A DNA stretch of 64,000 nucleotides, from contig OY979725.1 in assembly GCA_963855995.1 (NCBI GenBank), positions 4,340,001 through 4,404,000 on the forward strand, written 5' to 3'. Under the pieces are notes generated by a model. It was not told where the DNA came from and did no database searches. It saw nothing but the letters and a program-made list of their open reading frames with translations. Source of the stretch: Muricea muricata (taxonomy: Eukaryota; Cnidaria; Anthozoa; Malacalcyonacea; Plexauridae). Both the position numbers and the translations under genes were made by a program. This document shows positions 13,201 through 23,270 of this stretch, in pieces (positions within the stretch are counted from its first letter, which is position 1; every line of letters begins with the position of its first letter).

Positions 13201-16200
13201 GATACCATACGATACCATGCTACATCACATCACACGATACTTACCACACCAAATCACCTCATGACAAAAAATCTTTTACCATACCATACCATGTCACGCC
13301 ATTCCACCTCGCACCGCACATCACCTCATCACATCACACCATACTCTACCCCATCACACCACATCATCTCACACAAAACCTTACCGCACAACACAACACA
13401 ACACCACATCACACCATAACCTACCACATCACACCATACCCTAGCACATCACACCATACCCTACCACACCACATCACACCATACCCTACCCTACCACACC
13501 ACATCACACGATACTTACCACACCACATCACCTCATGATAAAAATATTTTACTATACCATATCATGCCAGGCCACGTGCACCCTACCCCCGCCCCGCACC
13601 ATACTACACCACATCACAACCACACCAGATTACACCATACTCTACCACACCACGTCACATCACATAACACTACACCCAAACGCTTTACACAACATCACAT
13701 CACACCATACCATGGCCTACCAAACAACACCACGCCGCCGCACATCGCACCACACTACACACTACATCGCAGCATAGTACCACACCTTAGTTCATCCAAA
13801 ATCTGTTTTCCGTTTGATTCCGTAACCAATTTTGCCAAAACGTCAAGTTTCTTGATTTTCAAATACACTGGATCACTATATCTAAAGACACGACATACTG
13901 AAGGCAGCGTGGCACGATATAATGCTAAACTTATACAGAAAATAGTACAGCACTCATTGAACTGTTCACATAATAACTTACAGTTGCTTTCTTTACCTGC
14001 AATAAAATGACGAAATACTGTCTTCAAACAATGCAGGAGCTTGATGTAAGATGACTTCAACATGACAAACAACGGAGTAAGAAATCTCCGGTGATTTAGA
14101 CGACAAAGCTGTCAGCAATGGAACTACAGAAAGGAATGGACAAATTTGTCGTGTAGTTTTATGTTATTGTTGTGTGTTTATTCGGGTGAAACGGTATGCA
14201 TGCAAATTAGTACTAAGCTGGACTACATATTGTGGGATAGACGGACAGCACAAAATATATATAGACAGATACGCGTGTTGACAAGATGTGTTTTGACACC
14301 AACTAAAAGTTGGTTTACTTAAAATGATACGGAAACATATATATGTAAGTGAACAAGCTGAAGTAAACGGCTATTACAGAAAACACGTAGAGGTATTCAC
14401 CATATTTATGCACGGGAGAAAATAAAGTAACTGGAATGGGAGTGGTTTCTAGTAATCTTTACACCGCTGACGGCCGCGTATAAAAGAGAAACGACCCCAC
14501 AAGATAGAGAAATTTGGCAAACGCAAGCACCATATGTCAACCGAATAAATATGTGACGTATTATGAGTGCTAAGTCAGGATCGAACCAACGATCTTAGAT
14601 GCGAATGGCGCTCAGTCAAATTATTGTGCTACCTAAGCCTGAGACGCGCCCATTAGCCCCTCCATCAGGCCCAATTAGCCCTAACCCGTCCCCGTCCGAA
14701 AGGTCCATTTCGCTTTTACTTACACAGCAAAAAATAAACAATCTGTTTTGGCCTGATGATGAAAACAGGCTTGAACAAGGTTTTGCTGCTCACATTGTTC
14801 AATGTCGTCAACAATATTGTTCAGCACTGTTGAGTCTGAATTGGCCTCCAGTCAGGTTTAACAATGTTGAACAATATTGTTGACAACATTGAATGTTCAA
14901 TATTTGTTCAATACTGTTTTCATTTTGATGTGCACGGAACGCCATTTTCAAAGACACACCTTTAATCCTGTTGAACACGTCATCTCTGAGCTCAGTCAGT
15001 CCAGATGTGTAATGAAGAAAAACTTGAATAGCTCCAAGCACAACACTGGTGTTCGCGTGTTTCAGACACACATCCAAGCAATTCTGCAATATACACAATG
15101 TAACTTCCTTTACACCGCATAGTTTTAATAAGAACACAATAATCAGACTGTCCCTTTCTCCTTTACCAACTATCAACCACTCTTCAACACGACCCTTGAC
15201 CCTCGTCCATTAAAAAACATGCCGAGCCTTGAAATATAAACACTTTGTCCAACACGTTTCCAACAGCGCTGGGCATTGCCTTGATCGCCCTGTTCCTTAT
15301 ATGTCGATTGCTCATTTATTATGTGGACTGAAATTGTATTAGAGGGCCATGGAACTGGTATTTGTATCTGTACTTTCTGCATGGCGATTCTAGCGAATTT
15401 AGCGAAAATTAAAAAGTAAAATTCACATATTCATTTTGTCTTTTGACCCTTTGTGAAGCAGTAAATATCTTCTCCCACATACAAGCGATTTTAGCACGTC
15501 TTTCGCTGGACAAATACCCAATATACCCAGAGCTAATTGAAGGCTAAAAAACCTACTAATGAGCTGAATATATCTTCTTTCTTTTCGGGTCGATACCGCA
15601 TCAAGACATCCATCGCAAACTGTAGACCCCATTCGTCAAACCTGTCCAGTCTGGAATGGAAAATTAGCAAATAGTTGTGAAATACATCATGTTGTTAGAT
15701 TCTAGATTTGATACGTTTTCTACTCTTGGATGACGGGTTTACCCTAACAGGTTATTTCCTAATTGACTGGGGATCAAAGGCTTACCTAATGTTTGAAGCC
15801 ATTATCCGAGAAAACGCATGTCAATGTAGGGTAGGTCCGACCAAGGTTCAAAGCATGCCGCCCCTATCCCCCCGCCTCCAGCTTAGAAAACAAGAGTGGT
15901 GACAAGTGGACCACAACAGCACGCAATACATGCTGGTAAAAGTGGAGCTGCTGTTTCAATAGTTGTGGCTAAAAAAACACATTTGATCAACAACAAATGG
16001 AATTGTCGTTCCGTATACCTTTTCAATAGGAAGCTGTTAAGTTTCGAGGGATAATTACTAACAAACATTTCTTCCAAAGCATACATACTGTTCCGCCGTA
16101 CCTGAAAATCAAACCACACTTATAAATGCCATATTATGCCACCAAATAAGCCGGATATCTGATGGAATTTGGCCGGAATATCCCGTAAGTCTGGATTTAC

Positions 16201-19200
16201 GCCAATCATTGCGTCTTTACAATGTGGCTTTGGGTCTTTTAACTATATACATGTATAAGAAAACACCTTCCTTCTCACGGTATCACATAATGTCGCGCTT
16301 AATTTAGAAGATTGACAATTTCAACGTAATTGAAATACTTTGAAGAATTGTAGAACTGTCATTTTCAATCGAATACGTTTTCTCCCAGAGTACAATCTGC
16401 AATTGCAATGATTATCGTTCAAATGAAAAAAGTAAGAGTAAGTACCTGCATATCATGATCTTTTGTTAATCTTTTATTCAGTTCTTTTACAAGCTCGTCC
16501 ACTACAGTAACAAGGTATACATTGCTAATCCACAAAACTTTCTATTATATCAATTTCTATATAAATATCATATCTTATTTATCCGAGTACAACATCACCA
16601 TTAGTATATATTCTATATAAAGTTTCGGAACAAATTTCCTAACGGTTAATTTAAAAGACTGGTTTGAGGGATTTTTTCAATCTTTCAAAATTTGAAGAAT
16701 TTTTCAATCTAATAGACTATTTTTAATCTAACAGATTGAGCTAGATCGAGGGATGCTCTTTTCTCTTTCAGTGTTCCAATCGATTGAAATATGTCACTCG
16801 ATTAGATTACTTTTCAATAGAAAACGTATGATCCCAAAAACAATCCCAAAAAGATTGAAAATTCAATCCATTAGATTGAATTTTCAATCGTTTGAACTAA
16901 GAGAGTGGGTGTTCGCTTTGGCGATGCAGGGAATCTACAACGATATAAAAGAAACGTTATATATACTTACGACCTATTTCGTGCGGTGCTAACTTATAGA
17001 GCTGCAAGCACCCTATTACAGCTGCTTTTTTCACGTACGAGCTGTGATCTTGAAGTCCTTTTAACATCACATCTTTAGTGTACTCAACAAGACTAGGAAT
17101 CCTATTAAAAGTAGGGTAGATATTTCATTTTTATATATATGGTTAAAATTTCATTTTTATATGGTTAAAATTTCATTTTTGTATGGTTAAAATTTCATTT
17201 TTATATGGTTAAAATTTCATTTTTGTACGGTCAAAATTTCATTTTTGTGTGGTTAGAGTTAGGGTGATTGTTTGAATTTGGGTTAAGACTACAAGGTATG
17301 GAGCAAGAAGGGCGTACAGGTGTCTTTCCATCAAACATTCAAAGTCCAAGAGTTCAAAGGTTTTTCATGATATGGTATGAAATCACTCCAATCCACACAC
17401 TTGGCATTCGTGCTGAAAGATCCAAGTTCAAACTTATCGAATCTCTACTCAAGGAGTTCTTAGAAGGGCTACAGTACGTTTACGTTCTTCACATTCAAAT
17501 GATAGACATTCTCCAAAACTAAACTAAATAAAAATTATGTTGGGAGTAAATCATAAGGATTTTGGTTTGAATACATGTACTTAATCTCGAGTTGAAGTTA
17601 TACAAATGTTGTAAATTCAAAATGGGAGCAGTTGAGAAAAATCATCCGTAGATCATCTGGGTTGTAAATGGTGTACAAGTAAAAATGTAAACTATAGTCG
17701 TGAGTGCATTTTTTCACGACATTTAGCAAATTTTGCTAAAATTTTGCTTAAAACGTAATTTGCATCTGAAATTGGAGAAGGTGTTTAATACTTGTAATAC
17801 ATTGATGGTGAAGGAGGTGGAAAGAGAGATCAACCTGGGCAAGAAGCTAAGCAAGTGATTGCAGCAGTCAATACCAAAGAGGTTGCTAGCAGTTGTTCAT
17901 GCTAGCAGCAGGCAAACACCATAAGAGGATCTCATTTCTATGTAATAGAAGGAAGAGGATGCATCTTAATAGACATCAACTGAATTCATTTACATTTTGC
18001 ACATACACTCTTTAGTAATTGATAAGTTTTTCTCAAGCTAACATTGCCAATCCAAATACTGTAGTGCAGTCAAAAACATACGAAGATATAGGTTCTTTTA
18101 CCACATGAAACAATTATACAGCTATAATACGACGCTTTGGAGAAAGTTACTAATGGGGCTGGACATGTCACACATGTGGCATGCTTTACATTGGAGAAAC
18201 TGAGACATTTGGAAAAACTGAGAGACATATGGGGAAAGTAAGAGACATTTGGAGAAACTGGGAGACATTTGAGGGCAAGTTTTGTGAAATATCATTGTGC
18301 TGTCACATGTAATGATGCAAACCAGATAGCTGTTGCCAGATACTTTAATAAGTATTAACGGTCGTTGTGCGTCCTACAAGTTTATGGAAGTATTTGTCTT
18401 GTTTGTCCATTTTAAATTTTGCAATGCAATTTACATTTTGTGCCTGTATATTTTGTCACATGATGTTTATGTAGTAATTGTGTAAAAAAACACCCCACCC
18501 CCCTCCCCAAGAGCTTTGTCTTGAAACATCACATTCTTTTTCCTCGTTCCAGATAGTGAAAGAATCTTGAAAGAGAATTCTCAACTGTTCCCAGTTTTTA
18601 AATCTTGCACTTTGCACGAATTCCTTATTTGCATACGACTTAATATTATAATGAAAGATTATACAAACCTTAATGAGCCCACGCTTCTCAAAGCAAGACC
18701 TCTGATCATGTAATTAGTATCTTCAGCATCACGCTTTAATGTATTCACAGTGAGTAAAGCAAGATCAGCATTTGAACTTGAATAATGACACAGGTACAAA
18801 TAACAAAGCTTCTTTTGAACAAGATCTTTAGTTGCAGCCGCCTGTGAAAAAATAGTAGGAGGGGTAAGAATGTGTGCAGAGGTTATGGGCATGATTCATG
18901 AGGTAGGGGGAGACATGCATTGTGGCATTCAACTGTAGCATTTGCTCTTTTTTACCATTTTTCACTAAGCCAAACCTGTACTGATGCTACCTGAAATTAC
19001 AAGCTTGTAATTTCCACAGCAATAAATAAGAATAATTTGAAATTTGTACTTGACAAATAGTCTTGAAAAAGAAAAATCGAAGTGTTTCTAACTTACGTCA
19101 AATAAAATATGTTCTAACATTTACCTTCACTATGGTCATGAACAGAGGTGTCATATCAATCCCTTTTGTCATGTACAAAATAACTTGCTGAATCAGTTGC

Positions 19201-20929
19201 TTGTACTTTACAGGATTGCGCTGGTTCTCTCCATTGTTGAGTTCATCCCTATGCAAAGGTAATTACAAGAGCGCAATAAATGCTGCGATCTTTCTTGCAA
19301 CTTGCAACACAATTTTGCTCTCGAAAGATGTAACACTGGCAAATATGCACATTCATTACATTTTGCTAATTAAAGCAATTTAATTTTGATCTTTAAGCCT
19401 CAGCTGATAAATCAAATGATGTCTGATGCTATTCCAAGACTACTAGTACTTGGACTGCAGCATTAATAATACCAATTTACAATTGTGCACATTAGGTAGA
19501 AATATTCAGCACTAAATTGTGGATAACATGCAAAATAGCTTGAGAGCATTTCTTCATGAAGGATCCCCTATTCAGTGAAATTTCAAAGTGCTTTGAGCCA
19601 TTGTATCAAGTTTTCACAAAATAAAAATAATCCAGGTACTAGGGAACGATATCGAAAACCATTGAGTAGATTTTGTACACTTGTAGAAATCTGTTTTAAG
19701 TGGTCTATTATGTCAGTGGTATTGGTCAACCCAACAAAAGGCACATGCTCATTCCATCTGGATGGCTTTATAAAGTTCCTGGTCAGTGATAGTCATGACT
19801 TTCTGCTGACCAGCAGCATTTGCAAAAACAAACTCATGGAAAAATGAACTACTTGATCAATGTTGTCAACAGCTAGCTGCATTCTGTTGACAATTGTTGT
19901 CAACAACCAATGTTTATGGAGATCTTCGGAAATGACTTCGGCTAAGTAAATCTAAGTTCCTATTGGCTGCTATCGAATTCGTCTTTTCTTCTGCGTTTCC
20001 GAGTGCTCATCAGCCAATAGCAGCTTAGCCGAAGTCATTTCTGAAGATGACATTTGTAGGGCACTTTGCATCCCGCCTATCTACACGAAAAATTTTGATC
20101 AAAAACACTTTTTATTGAACAAATTTACGTCTTTTCGAATCTTGTTTTTGTCTAAAAACTATCTAGAAATGTAGCAGAAATATCCAAGATCATTTGTATC
20201 TAGTTTTTTTTGCGGTAAATTGGGTTAATTCTTTTGTTTGAAACGAAAGTCTAACATGTGTCAGTTTATTACTGTAAAAGAGTTGCCAGCCTTAGGATAT
20301 TTATATAATGTATGAAGTGTGTGCACACTGATCTCTATATGAAAGTACACACTGAATTGGGCTGCCTATGTTGAACCTTGCTAACAAAATTGTTCAAGGG
20401 TTGTTCAGCAAAATTGTTGCATCAAACTGATCAATTTCTGAGCATTTAGTTACACTGCAAAAAATGATAAGTCATTGAAGCCTTTACAGGCCAAACTGCA
20501 TTCCGTGCTGCACTCAACCCCGGAGATCTCCGGCATGGATTTAGCAAATCACAACAGTAAATATAGCAAATACTGATTTTTCTCTGGCGTGGAGTTTACA
20601 GGGAATACACCCTGGTTTACAGATTGTTGAAAACAGGATGCAACAATGAAGCAATAATCCACGCAAAAGAGCATTTAAAAAGAATATTGTTGCATTCTGT
20701 GGTATCATCAAACGGGAACAATGATCAAGTATATTTCTGATTTGATATCATGATAGACAACCTTGCTTTTTATTTGCCACCACATCAGATTGCCAATCAC
20801 AAACTCACATTTAACCCATTGCTATATAACACAGATATCTACTATCTACAGCACATATTGTACACTTAAAACAACTTACTTGAGTTCTGTTACCTCGTCT
20901 TTATACGCACATAACCCCAAAGATGACAT
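4217..20929 (-). CDS. AP4B1: AP-4 complex subunit beta, complete (17 exons)
   Basis: Large beta subunit of the AP-4 vesicle coat, which sorts cargo such as ATG9 at the trans-Golgi network. Exons in gene order: 20929-20880, 19248-19125, 18841-18669, 17101-16971, 16501-16446, 16101-16019, 15650-15557, 15083-14960, 14123-13997, 13881-13786, 12832-12669, 11646-11525, 10993-10828, 10088-9940, 6367-5865, 5323-5188, 4363-4217. All junctions are GT-AG, phases agree throughout, and the sum is 2445 nt (814 residues; the human protein is slightly shorter). Exons 1-14 encode the adaptin HEAT solenoid, with [51 protein letters not shown] and [20 protein letters not shown]. Exon 15 is an acidic hinge followed by [11 protein letters not shown]. 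Exons 16-17 form the C-terminal appendage. Exon 4 has two in-phase donors three bases apart (GTCGTAAGT); the GTAAGT one is preferred. Splicing is inferred, not from transcripts. Confidence 0.93.
5412..5740. repeat. compound pentanucleotide array (ACACC)n-(ATACC)n
   Basis: About 25 units of ACACC (about 5425-5552) run directly into about 31 units of ATACC (to about 5709), then degenerate ATACC/ATGCC units to about 5845. It lies in AP4B1 intron 15, just after its donor, and reads as GGTGT/GGTAT on the mRNA strand. The open frames across it are repeat artefacts. Confidence 0.97.
6899..7162 (+). repeat. MITE family A, copy 1 (AP4B1 intron 14)
   Basis: Termini ACTCTCTTAATTCAAA and TTTCAAATTAAGAGAGT form an inverted pair. 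The body is a run of ATTGAAAATTCAATC-type short palindromes. A reverse-complement copy is at 16640-16910. Short GTGT-like flanks on both sides may be a target duplication. Confidence 0.75.
7837..8495. repeat. dispersed repeat R1, copy 2, interrupted
   Basis: This is the second copy of the element at 662-1060. It contains an extra hairpin at 7855-7935 and a 255-bp foldback insertion at 8182-8436. Shared segments flank the insertion exactly: AATTTG on the left and GGGCAACTACCAAGCGGATA on the right. Confidence 0.75.
8182..8436. mobile_element. foldback MITE inserted in R1 copy 2
   Basis: The inverted ends are CATAGATATTAGAAAGGG and a matching CCCTTTTTCTAATATCTATG, with a further mirrored GGATTGGCAAC/GTTGCCAATCC. 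A 5-bp ATTTG direct repeat flanks it (8177-8181 and 8437-8441), and R1 copy 1 has the single uninterrupted site near 965-972. No coding capacity. Confidence 0.8.
9640..9915. repeat. dispersed repeat R6, copy 1
   Basis: The string GCAGTCAATAAGAGGTTGCT, the GAGGATC and GAAGAGGATG that follow, and ATTCATTTGCATTTT recur in diverged form at 17860-18010. The second copy adjoins a GIY-YIG-like remnant, so both may be pieces of one degenerate retroelement. No intact frame. It lies in AP4B1 intron 14. Confidence 0.5.
10441..10540. mobile_element. MITE family B, copy 1
   Basis: A compact foldback: GCATTTCAGTCGCGT and its partner ACGCGACTGAAATGCG face each other, with outer ends near AGGCCTGTTT and AAACAGACCT. 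A second member sits at 49367-49497. It is intronic in AP4B1. Confidence 0.8.
12850..13780. repeat. degenerate satellite with higher-order unit
   Basis: Around the perfect array, a composite segment starting near TTTTACCATACCATACCATG and continuing CACGCCATTCCACC occurs three times with divergence (about 12855, 13276, 13548). Each is followed by CACACCATACTCTACCCC-like text. Two ATACTTACCACACC elements at about 13237 and 13510 precede copies 2 and 3. The unit appears to have duplicated within the intron. Confidence 0.65.
12958..13199. repeat. (ACATC)n pentanucleotide array
   Basis: About 48 nearly perfect ACATC units lie in AP4B1 intron 10. The unit differs by one base each from the ACACC and ATACC-type units at 5412-5740. 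Open frames here are repeat artefacts. Confidence 0.97.
14560..14650 (-). repeat. possible tRNA-derived SINE head
   Basis: On the minus strand the text GGTTCGATCCT matches a pol III B box, and TAGGTAGCACAATAATTTGA about 40 bases upstream resembles an A box and D arm. The acceptor ends do not pair convincingly, so this is not a standard tRNA gene. A tRNA-derived SINE fragment in AP4B1 intron 8 is the more likely reading. Confidence 0.3.
14786..14920. repeat. short inverted repeat (CAACAATATTGTT type)
   Basis: CAACAATATTGTTCAGCACTG is mirrored by AACAATGTTGAACAATATTG, followed by a GTTGACAACATTGAA self-palindrome. A diverged cousin lies at 19855-19915. It is probably a MITE fragment; it is intronic. 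Confidence 0.5.
16640..16910 (-). repeat. MITE family A, copy 2 (AP4B1 intron 4)
   Basis: This is the reverse complement of 6899-7162 over its full length, sharing TTTGAGGGATTTTTTCAATC, the ATTGAAATATGTCACTC core and the AATTCAATCCATTAGATTG end. It abuts AP4B1 exon 4 within about 60 bases. Confidence 0.75.
17130..17260 (+). repeat. tandem repeat, ~23-bp unit x6
   Basis: Six consecutive units of ATGGTTAAAATTTCATTTTT plus a variable TAT/TGT spacer lie in AP4B1 intron 3, just upstream of exon 4 on the gene's strand. Later units are more diverged (ACGGTCAAAATTTC, GTGGTTAGAG). Confidence 0.9.
18150..18360 (+). pseudogene. Penelope-like GIY-YIG endonuclease remnant
   Basis: One frame reads [12 protein letters not shown], then [13 protein letters not shown], then a stop, then VARYFNK and [10 protein letters not shown]. 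This order (CxxC, LYIGET, RDI, ARHFN-like) is that of the GIY-YIG domain of Penelope-like elements. Stops and an insertion show it is dead. It is intronic in AP4B1, next to repeat R6. I could not trace the reverse transcriptase part. Confidence 0.45.
19923..20045. repeat. foldback repeat
   Basis: CTTCGGAAATGACTTCGGCT is mirrored by AGCCGAAGTCATTTCTGAAG, with an inner CCTATTGGCTGCTAT/ATAGCAGCCAATAGG-like pair. It joins directly onto repeat R2. It lies in AP4B1 intron 1. Confidence 0.7.
20040..20310 (+). repeat. dispersed repeat R2, copy 1
   Basis: Shares with 32640-32900 an ordered series of strings: TTTGTAGGGCA, CTATCGACACGAAAAATTT-like, TTTTTATTGAACAAATTTA, ATCTAGTTTTTTTTGC and AAAGAGTTGCC. 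Both copies sit beside or inside foldback arms, suggesting the interior of a non-autonomous DNA element. Confidence 0.7.
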
Positions 20930-21002
20930 TTTTAACTTCTTTCAGTACATAAATAAACATATAAAATGCAATGAAACTAAAAGAACTTGTTGGAACCACT
21001 GA

Positions 21003-21850
21003 TTGAAACTTGTTCAGATTTTTTGCAGAAGAGAATTGATGTAAACTTGAATATAGAGGAACCATGTATAAAAGATGGCGGCCGTGCGCACATGATATTT
21101 AAATAGTTTGCATTTTCTAAAATCTTCGTTCATTAAAATCACGTCGTGTTGAATTTAAAAGATATAAATATATCATTTCATCTATCGCGATGCTAATTTT
21201 CCTCGACTATTCACGGGATTATGCATTTACAGTCTACACTGACTGTCAATTGTCAAACACACCACAATGGCAATTGTATGAATAATTTGGTCATGAAAGT
21301 CTTGTAAACCTAATCAGTAATGTAATCACGTATTACCAAGTTATCAGGTCAATATAAAACATCAGGAACCATGAAGCTGGGGGGGGGGGAGCCACACCAA
21401 CTTCACTGCACAAAAATGATGTACTTGAGATGAGGTTACACAGACATGCAGTTTCAAAGCACATTCAGCTTTGTCACAAAATATAAACTACAACTATTAA
21501 CTTTCCACTGAAGAGTCTGCTTTAGACATCTAATTTTGAGGACTGGCTAGAAGGAATGAACCGGGGAGTTATTTTGGAAAGTTCAGAGATAATATATCCA
21601 AAGCACACCTACTTTATGCAATGGCCACATATGGAAGAATACCTGCTCCATACAGATGGGTCTTGCTATTACCCTGCTTTTTATATTATTCATTAATATA
21701 TATAGCTGCTTTTTATAGGTTTTCATGTCATTTTTTTACACAGAGTCTAATTTCCTTTAATACATTAATTTCTAATTACAGCAATTAACTTAGAGGTCTA
21801 AAGTTACTACTACCTCCCACTACCTGAATTCCAAGCTATCTTTCTACCAG
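21003..21850. other. intergenic, PEX12 3' to AP4B1 5'
   Basis: About 0.9 kb lies between the PEX12 stop and the AP4B1 start codon; both genes run leftward. It should contain the AP4B1 promoter. I see no clear TATA box at a useful distance. A poly(G) tract lies at 21380-21390. Confidence 0.5.
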
Positions 21851-21851
21851 C

Positions 21852-22998
21852 TTATGAATCATTCAAGGAATAAATTCTCAATATTTGATCTAAGCTTGAT
21901 GGTATGTTTGTGACTGGGCAGCATCCATGCTCTGTGACAAACTGGTGAATACAAGGATAGCAAAACACAAAGCCAGAAGAGACCAAAGCAGCCATATTGC
22001 TGTGGACATTGTGGCATAATGGGCATTGGAGTGGGTGAGGTGGTAAACCACATCCTTTTGTAGAAATCTGGAAAAAATATAAATTCACTAAATTCCATAG
22101 TACTGTGCATGTACTGCTAAGGCTACTTATCAAAACAAAATGTTGCCACGTTCAAGTTCCATAGTGATCCAGTCTTGCTTACCTTTGGCATTTGTGGGGG
22201 TGGAGGTATAGGAAGATTCATAACCGATGATGTCATCTCATGTTCTGTAGAGTACCACCACTCCACAAATTGTAGGAAGAATACAACAGCAGGCATAACG
22301 ACAGTAACAAACTTTATGATTTTATCCAATACAAAGCCTGGTATTGAGAAGCATGTCTGCCAGAAGGATCTTGATCTTTGAAACACATCATCATGAAAAC
22401 CTAGTAAATCTTCACTGCCCGCTCTCACCAGTTGCATTTTAAGCATATGAAAAACTGGACTGTGAAAATTCAATAACTTTAAAGTGTATCCCATTTGGAA
22501 AACTGCTGAAACACTTTGTAAGGTGAAGTGAACATATGGATAAATCTTCAAAAATAACGAAGTCATTCTACTTTGTCTTAAGTGTTCATCTTCTTGTCGA
22601 ATGACTCTGTCTCGTAGTCTCTCAAATGTTTGATCTACTTTTAACTTGATGTATGGCCAGAGTACAAGAGCAATTAAAGAAATATGTTGTAACTTGGCAC
22701 TCAATCTTTCGCCCTGTCCATTGGCCACGTTGACTCTTTTTAAATAATAAAAGTTCTCGGATAAAGAAGCATTGTAGCAGCTTAAATAGTGTCTCTGTAG
22801 GATTAGATCGCAGAGAAAATAGATTTCATCCCCATATTTCAAAATATACGCGAATTTCCCCGAATATTTTTGGGCGAGGATTTTGACAACGTATTGACAA
22901 GCTGGTCGAAATACTGCAGCCACAGCTTCGTGGGCAACGATTTCAAATATAGATGGCTTGCTGAGAGTTACCTCAATGTTTTTTGTTTCCTTTGACAT
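21852..22998 (-). CDS. PEX12: peroxin-12, RING ubiquitin ligase subunit
   Basis: PEX12 is an integral peroxisomal membrane protein that, with PEX2 and PEX10, forms the retrotranslocation/ubiquitin-ligase complex recycling the PTS1 receptor PEX5. Exon 1 is 22998-22183 (donor AAAG|GTAAGC) and exon 2 is 22067-21852 (acceptor TTTCCAG); 343 residues in all, against 359 in human. The N-terminal Pex2/Pex12 domain is clear: PSIFEIVAHEAVAAVFRPA, QRHYLSCYNASLSENFYYLK, LVLWPYIKLKVDQTFERLRD, then hydrophobic segments ending FFLQFVEWWYS. The proline run PIPPPPQMPK precedes the RING. The RING has CPLC, FVFCYPC and CCPVT, that is the reduced five-cysteine set characteristic of PEX12. The start is the first ATG, within MSKETKNIEVTLSKPSIFE. 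AP4B1 lies downstream on the same strand. Confidence 0.95.
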
Positions 22999-23270
22999 CT
23001 TTGATTACACAACACAATAAAATAAGACGTGCGAAAACTAAATAAATAAATTTAATGATATACAAAGAAGGGCATTTTGACGTTTGAACAAAGTCCACAT
23101 TATCGAGCTTATACTTCAAGTAAAGCTGAACTAGAGAACTAAAGCTTGAAGCACACACTTACACTTTTATTGTATATTTGTATCAACTTTGTCGATGTCC
23201 TTTTTATAATATATCTTGTACAAATGTAAAGGGTAATATTAGTTATATAAGAAAAGGAAAGGGAAGGTGG
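22999..23270. promoter_or_regulatory. PEX12 upstream region
   Basis: Immediately 5' of the PEX12 start codon; AT-rich. It is expected to hold the promoter and 5' UTR. No specific element can be supported beyond position. Confidence 0.3.

Noticed and set aside
12799..13777. Open frames of repeating His-His-Ile-Thr-Ser
   Set aside because: They are translations of the ACATC array and its degenerate flanks inside AP4B1 intron 10.
12833..13785. A missing microexon in AP4B1 between exons 10 and 11
   Set aside because: The direct junction is in frame and only about two residues shorter than other AP-4 beta proteins there, so no extra exon is needed despite GTAAGT-like sites in the satellite.
14560..14650. 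Functional tRNA gene
   Set aside because: A B-box-like motif is present but the acceptor stem and anticodon arm do not pair properly.
17130..17260. CRISPR-like array
   Set aside because: Units are directly adjacent without unique spacers, in a eukaryotic intron.
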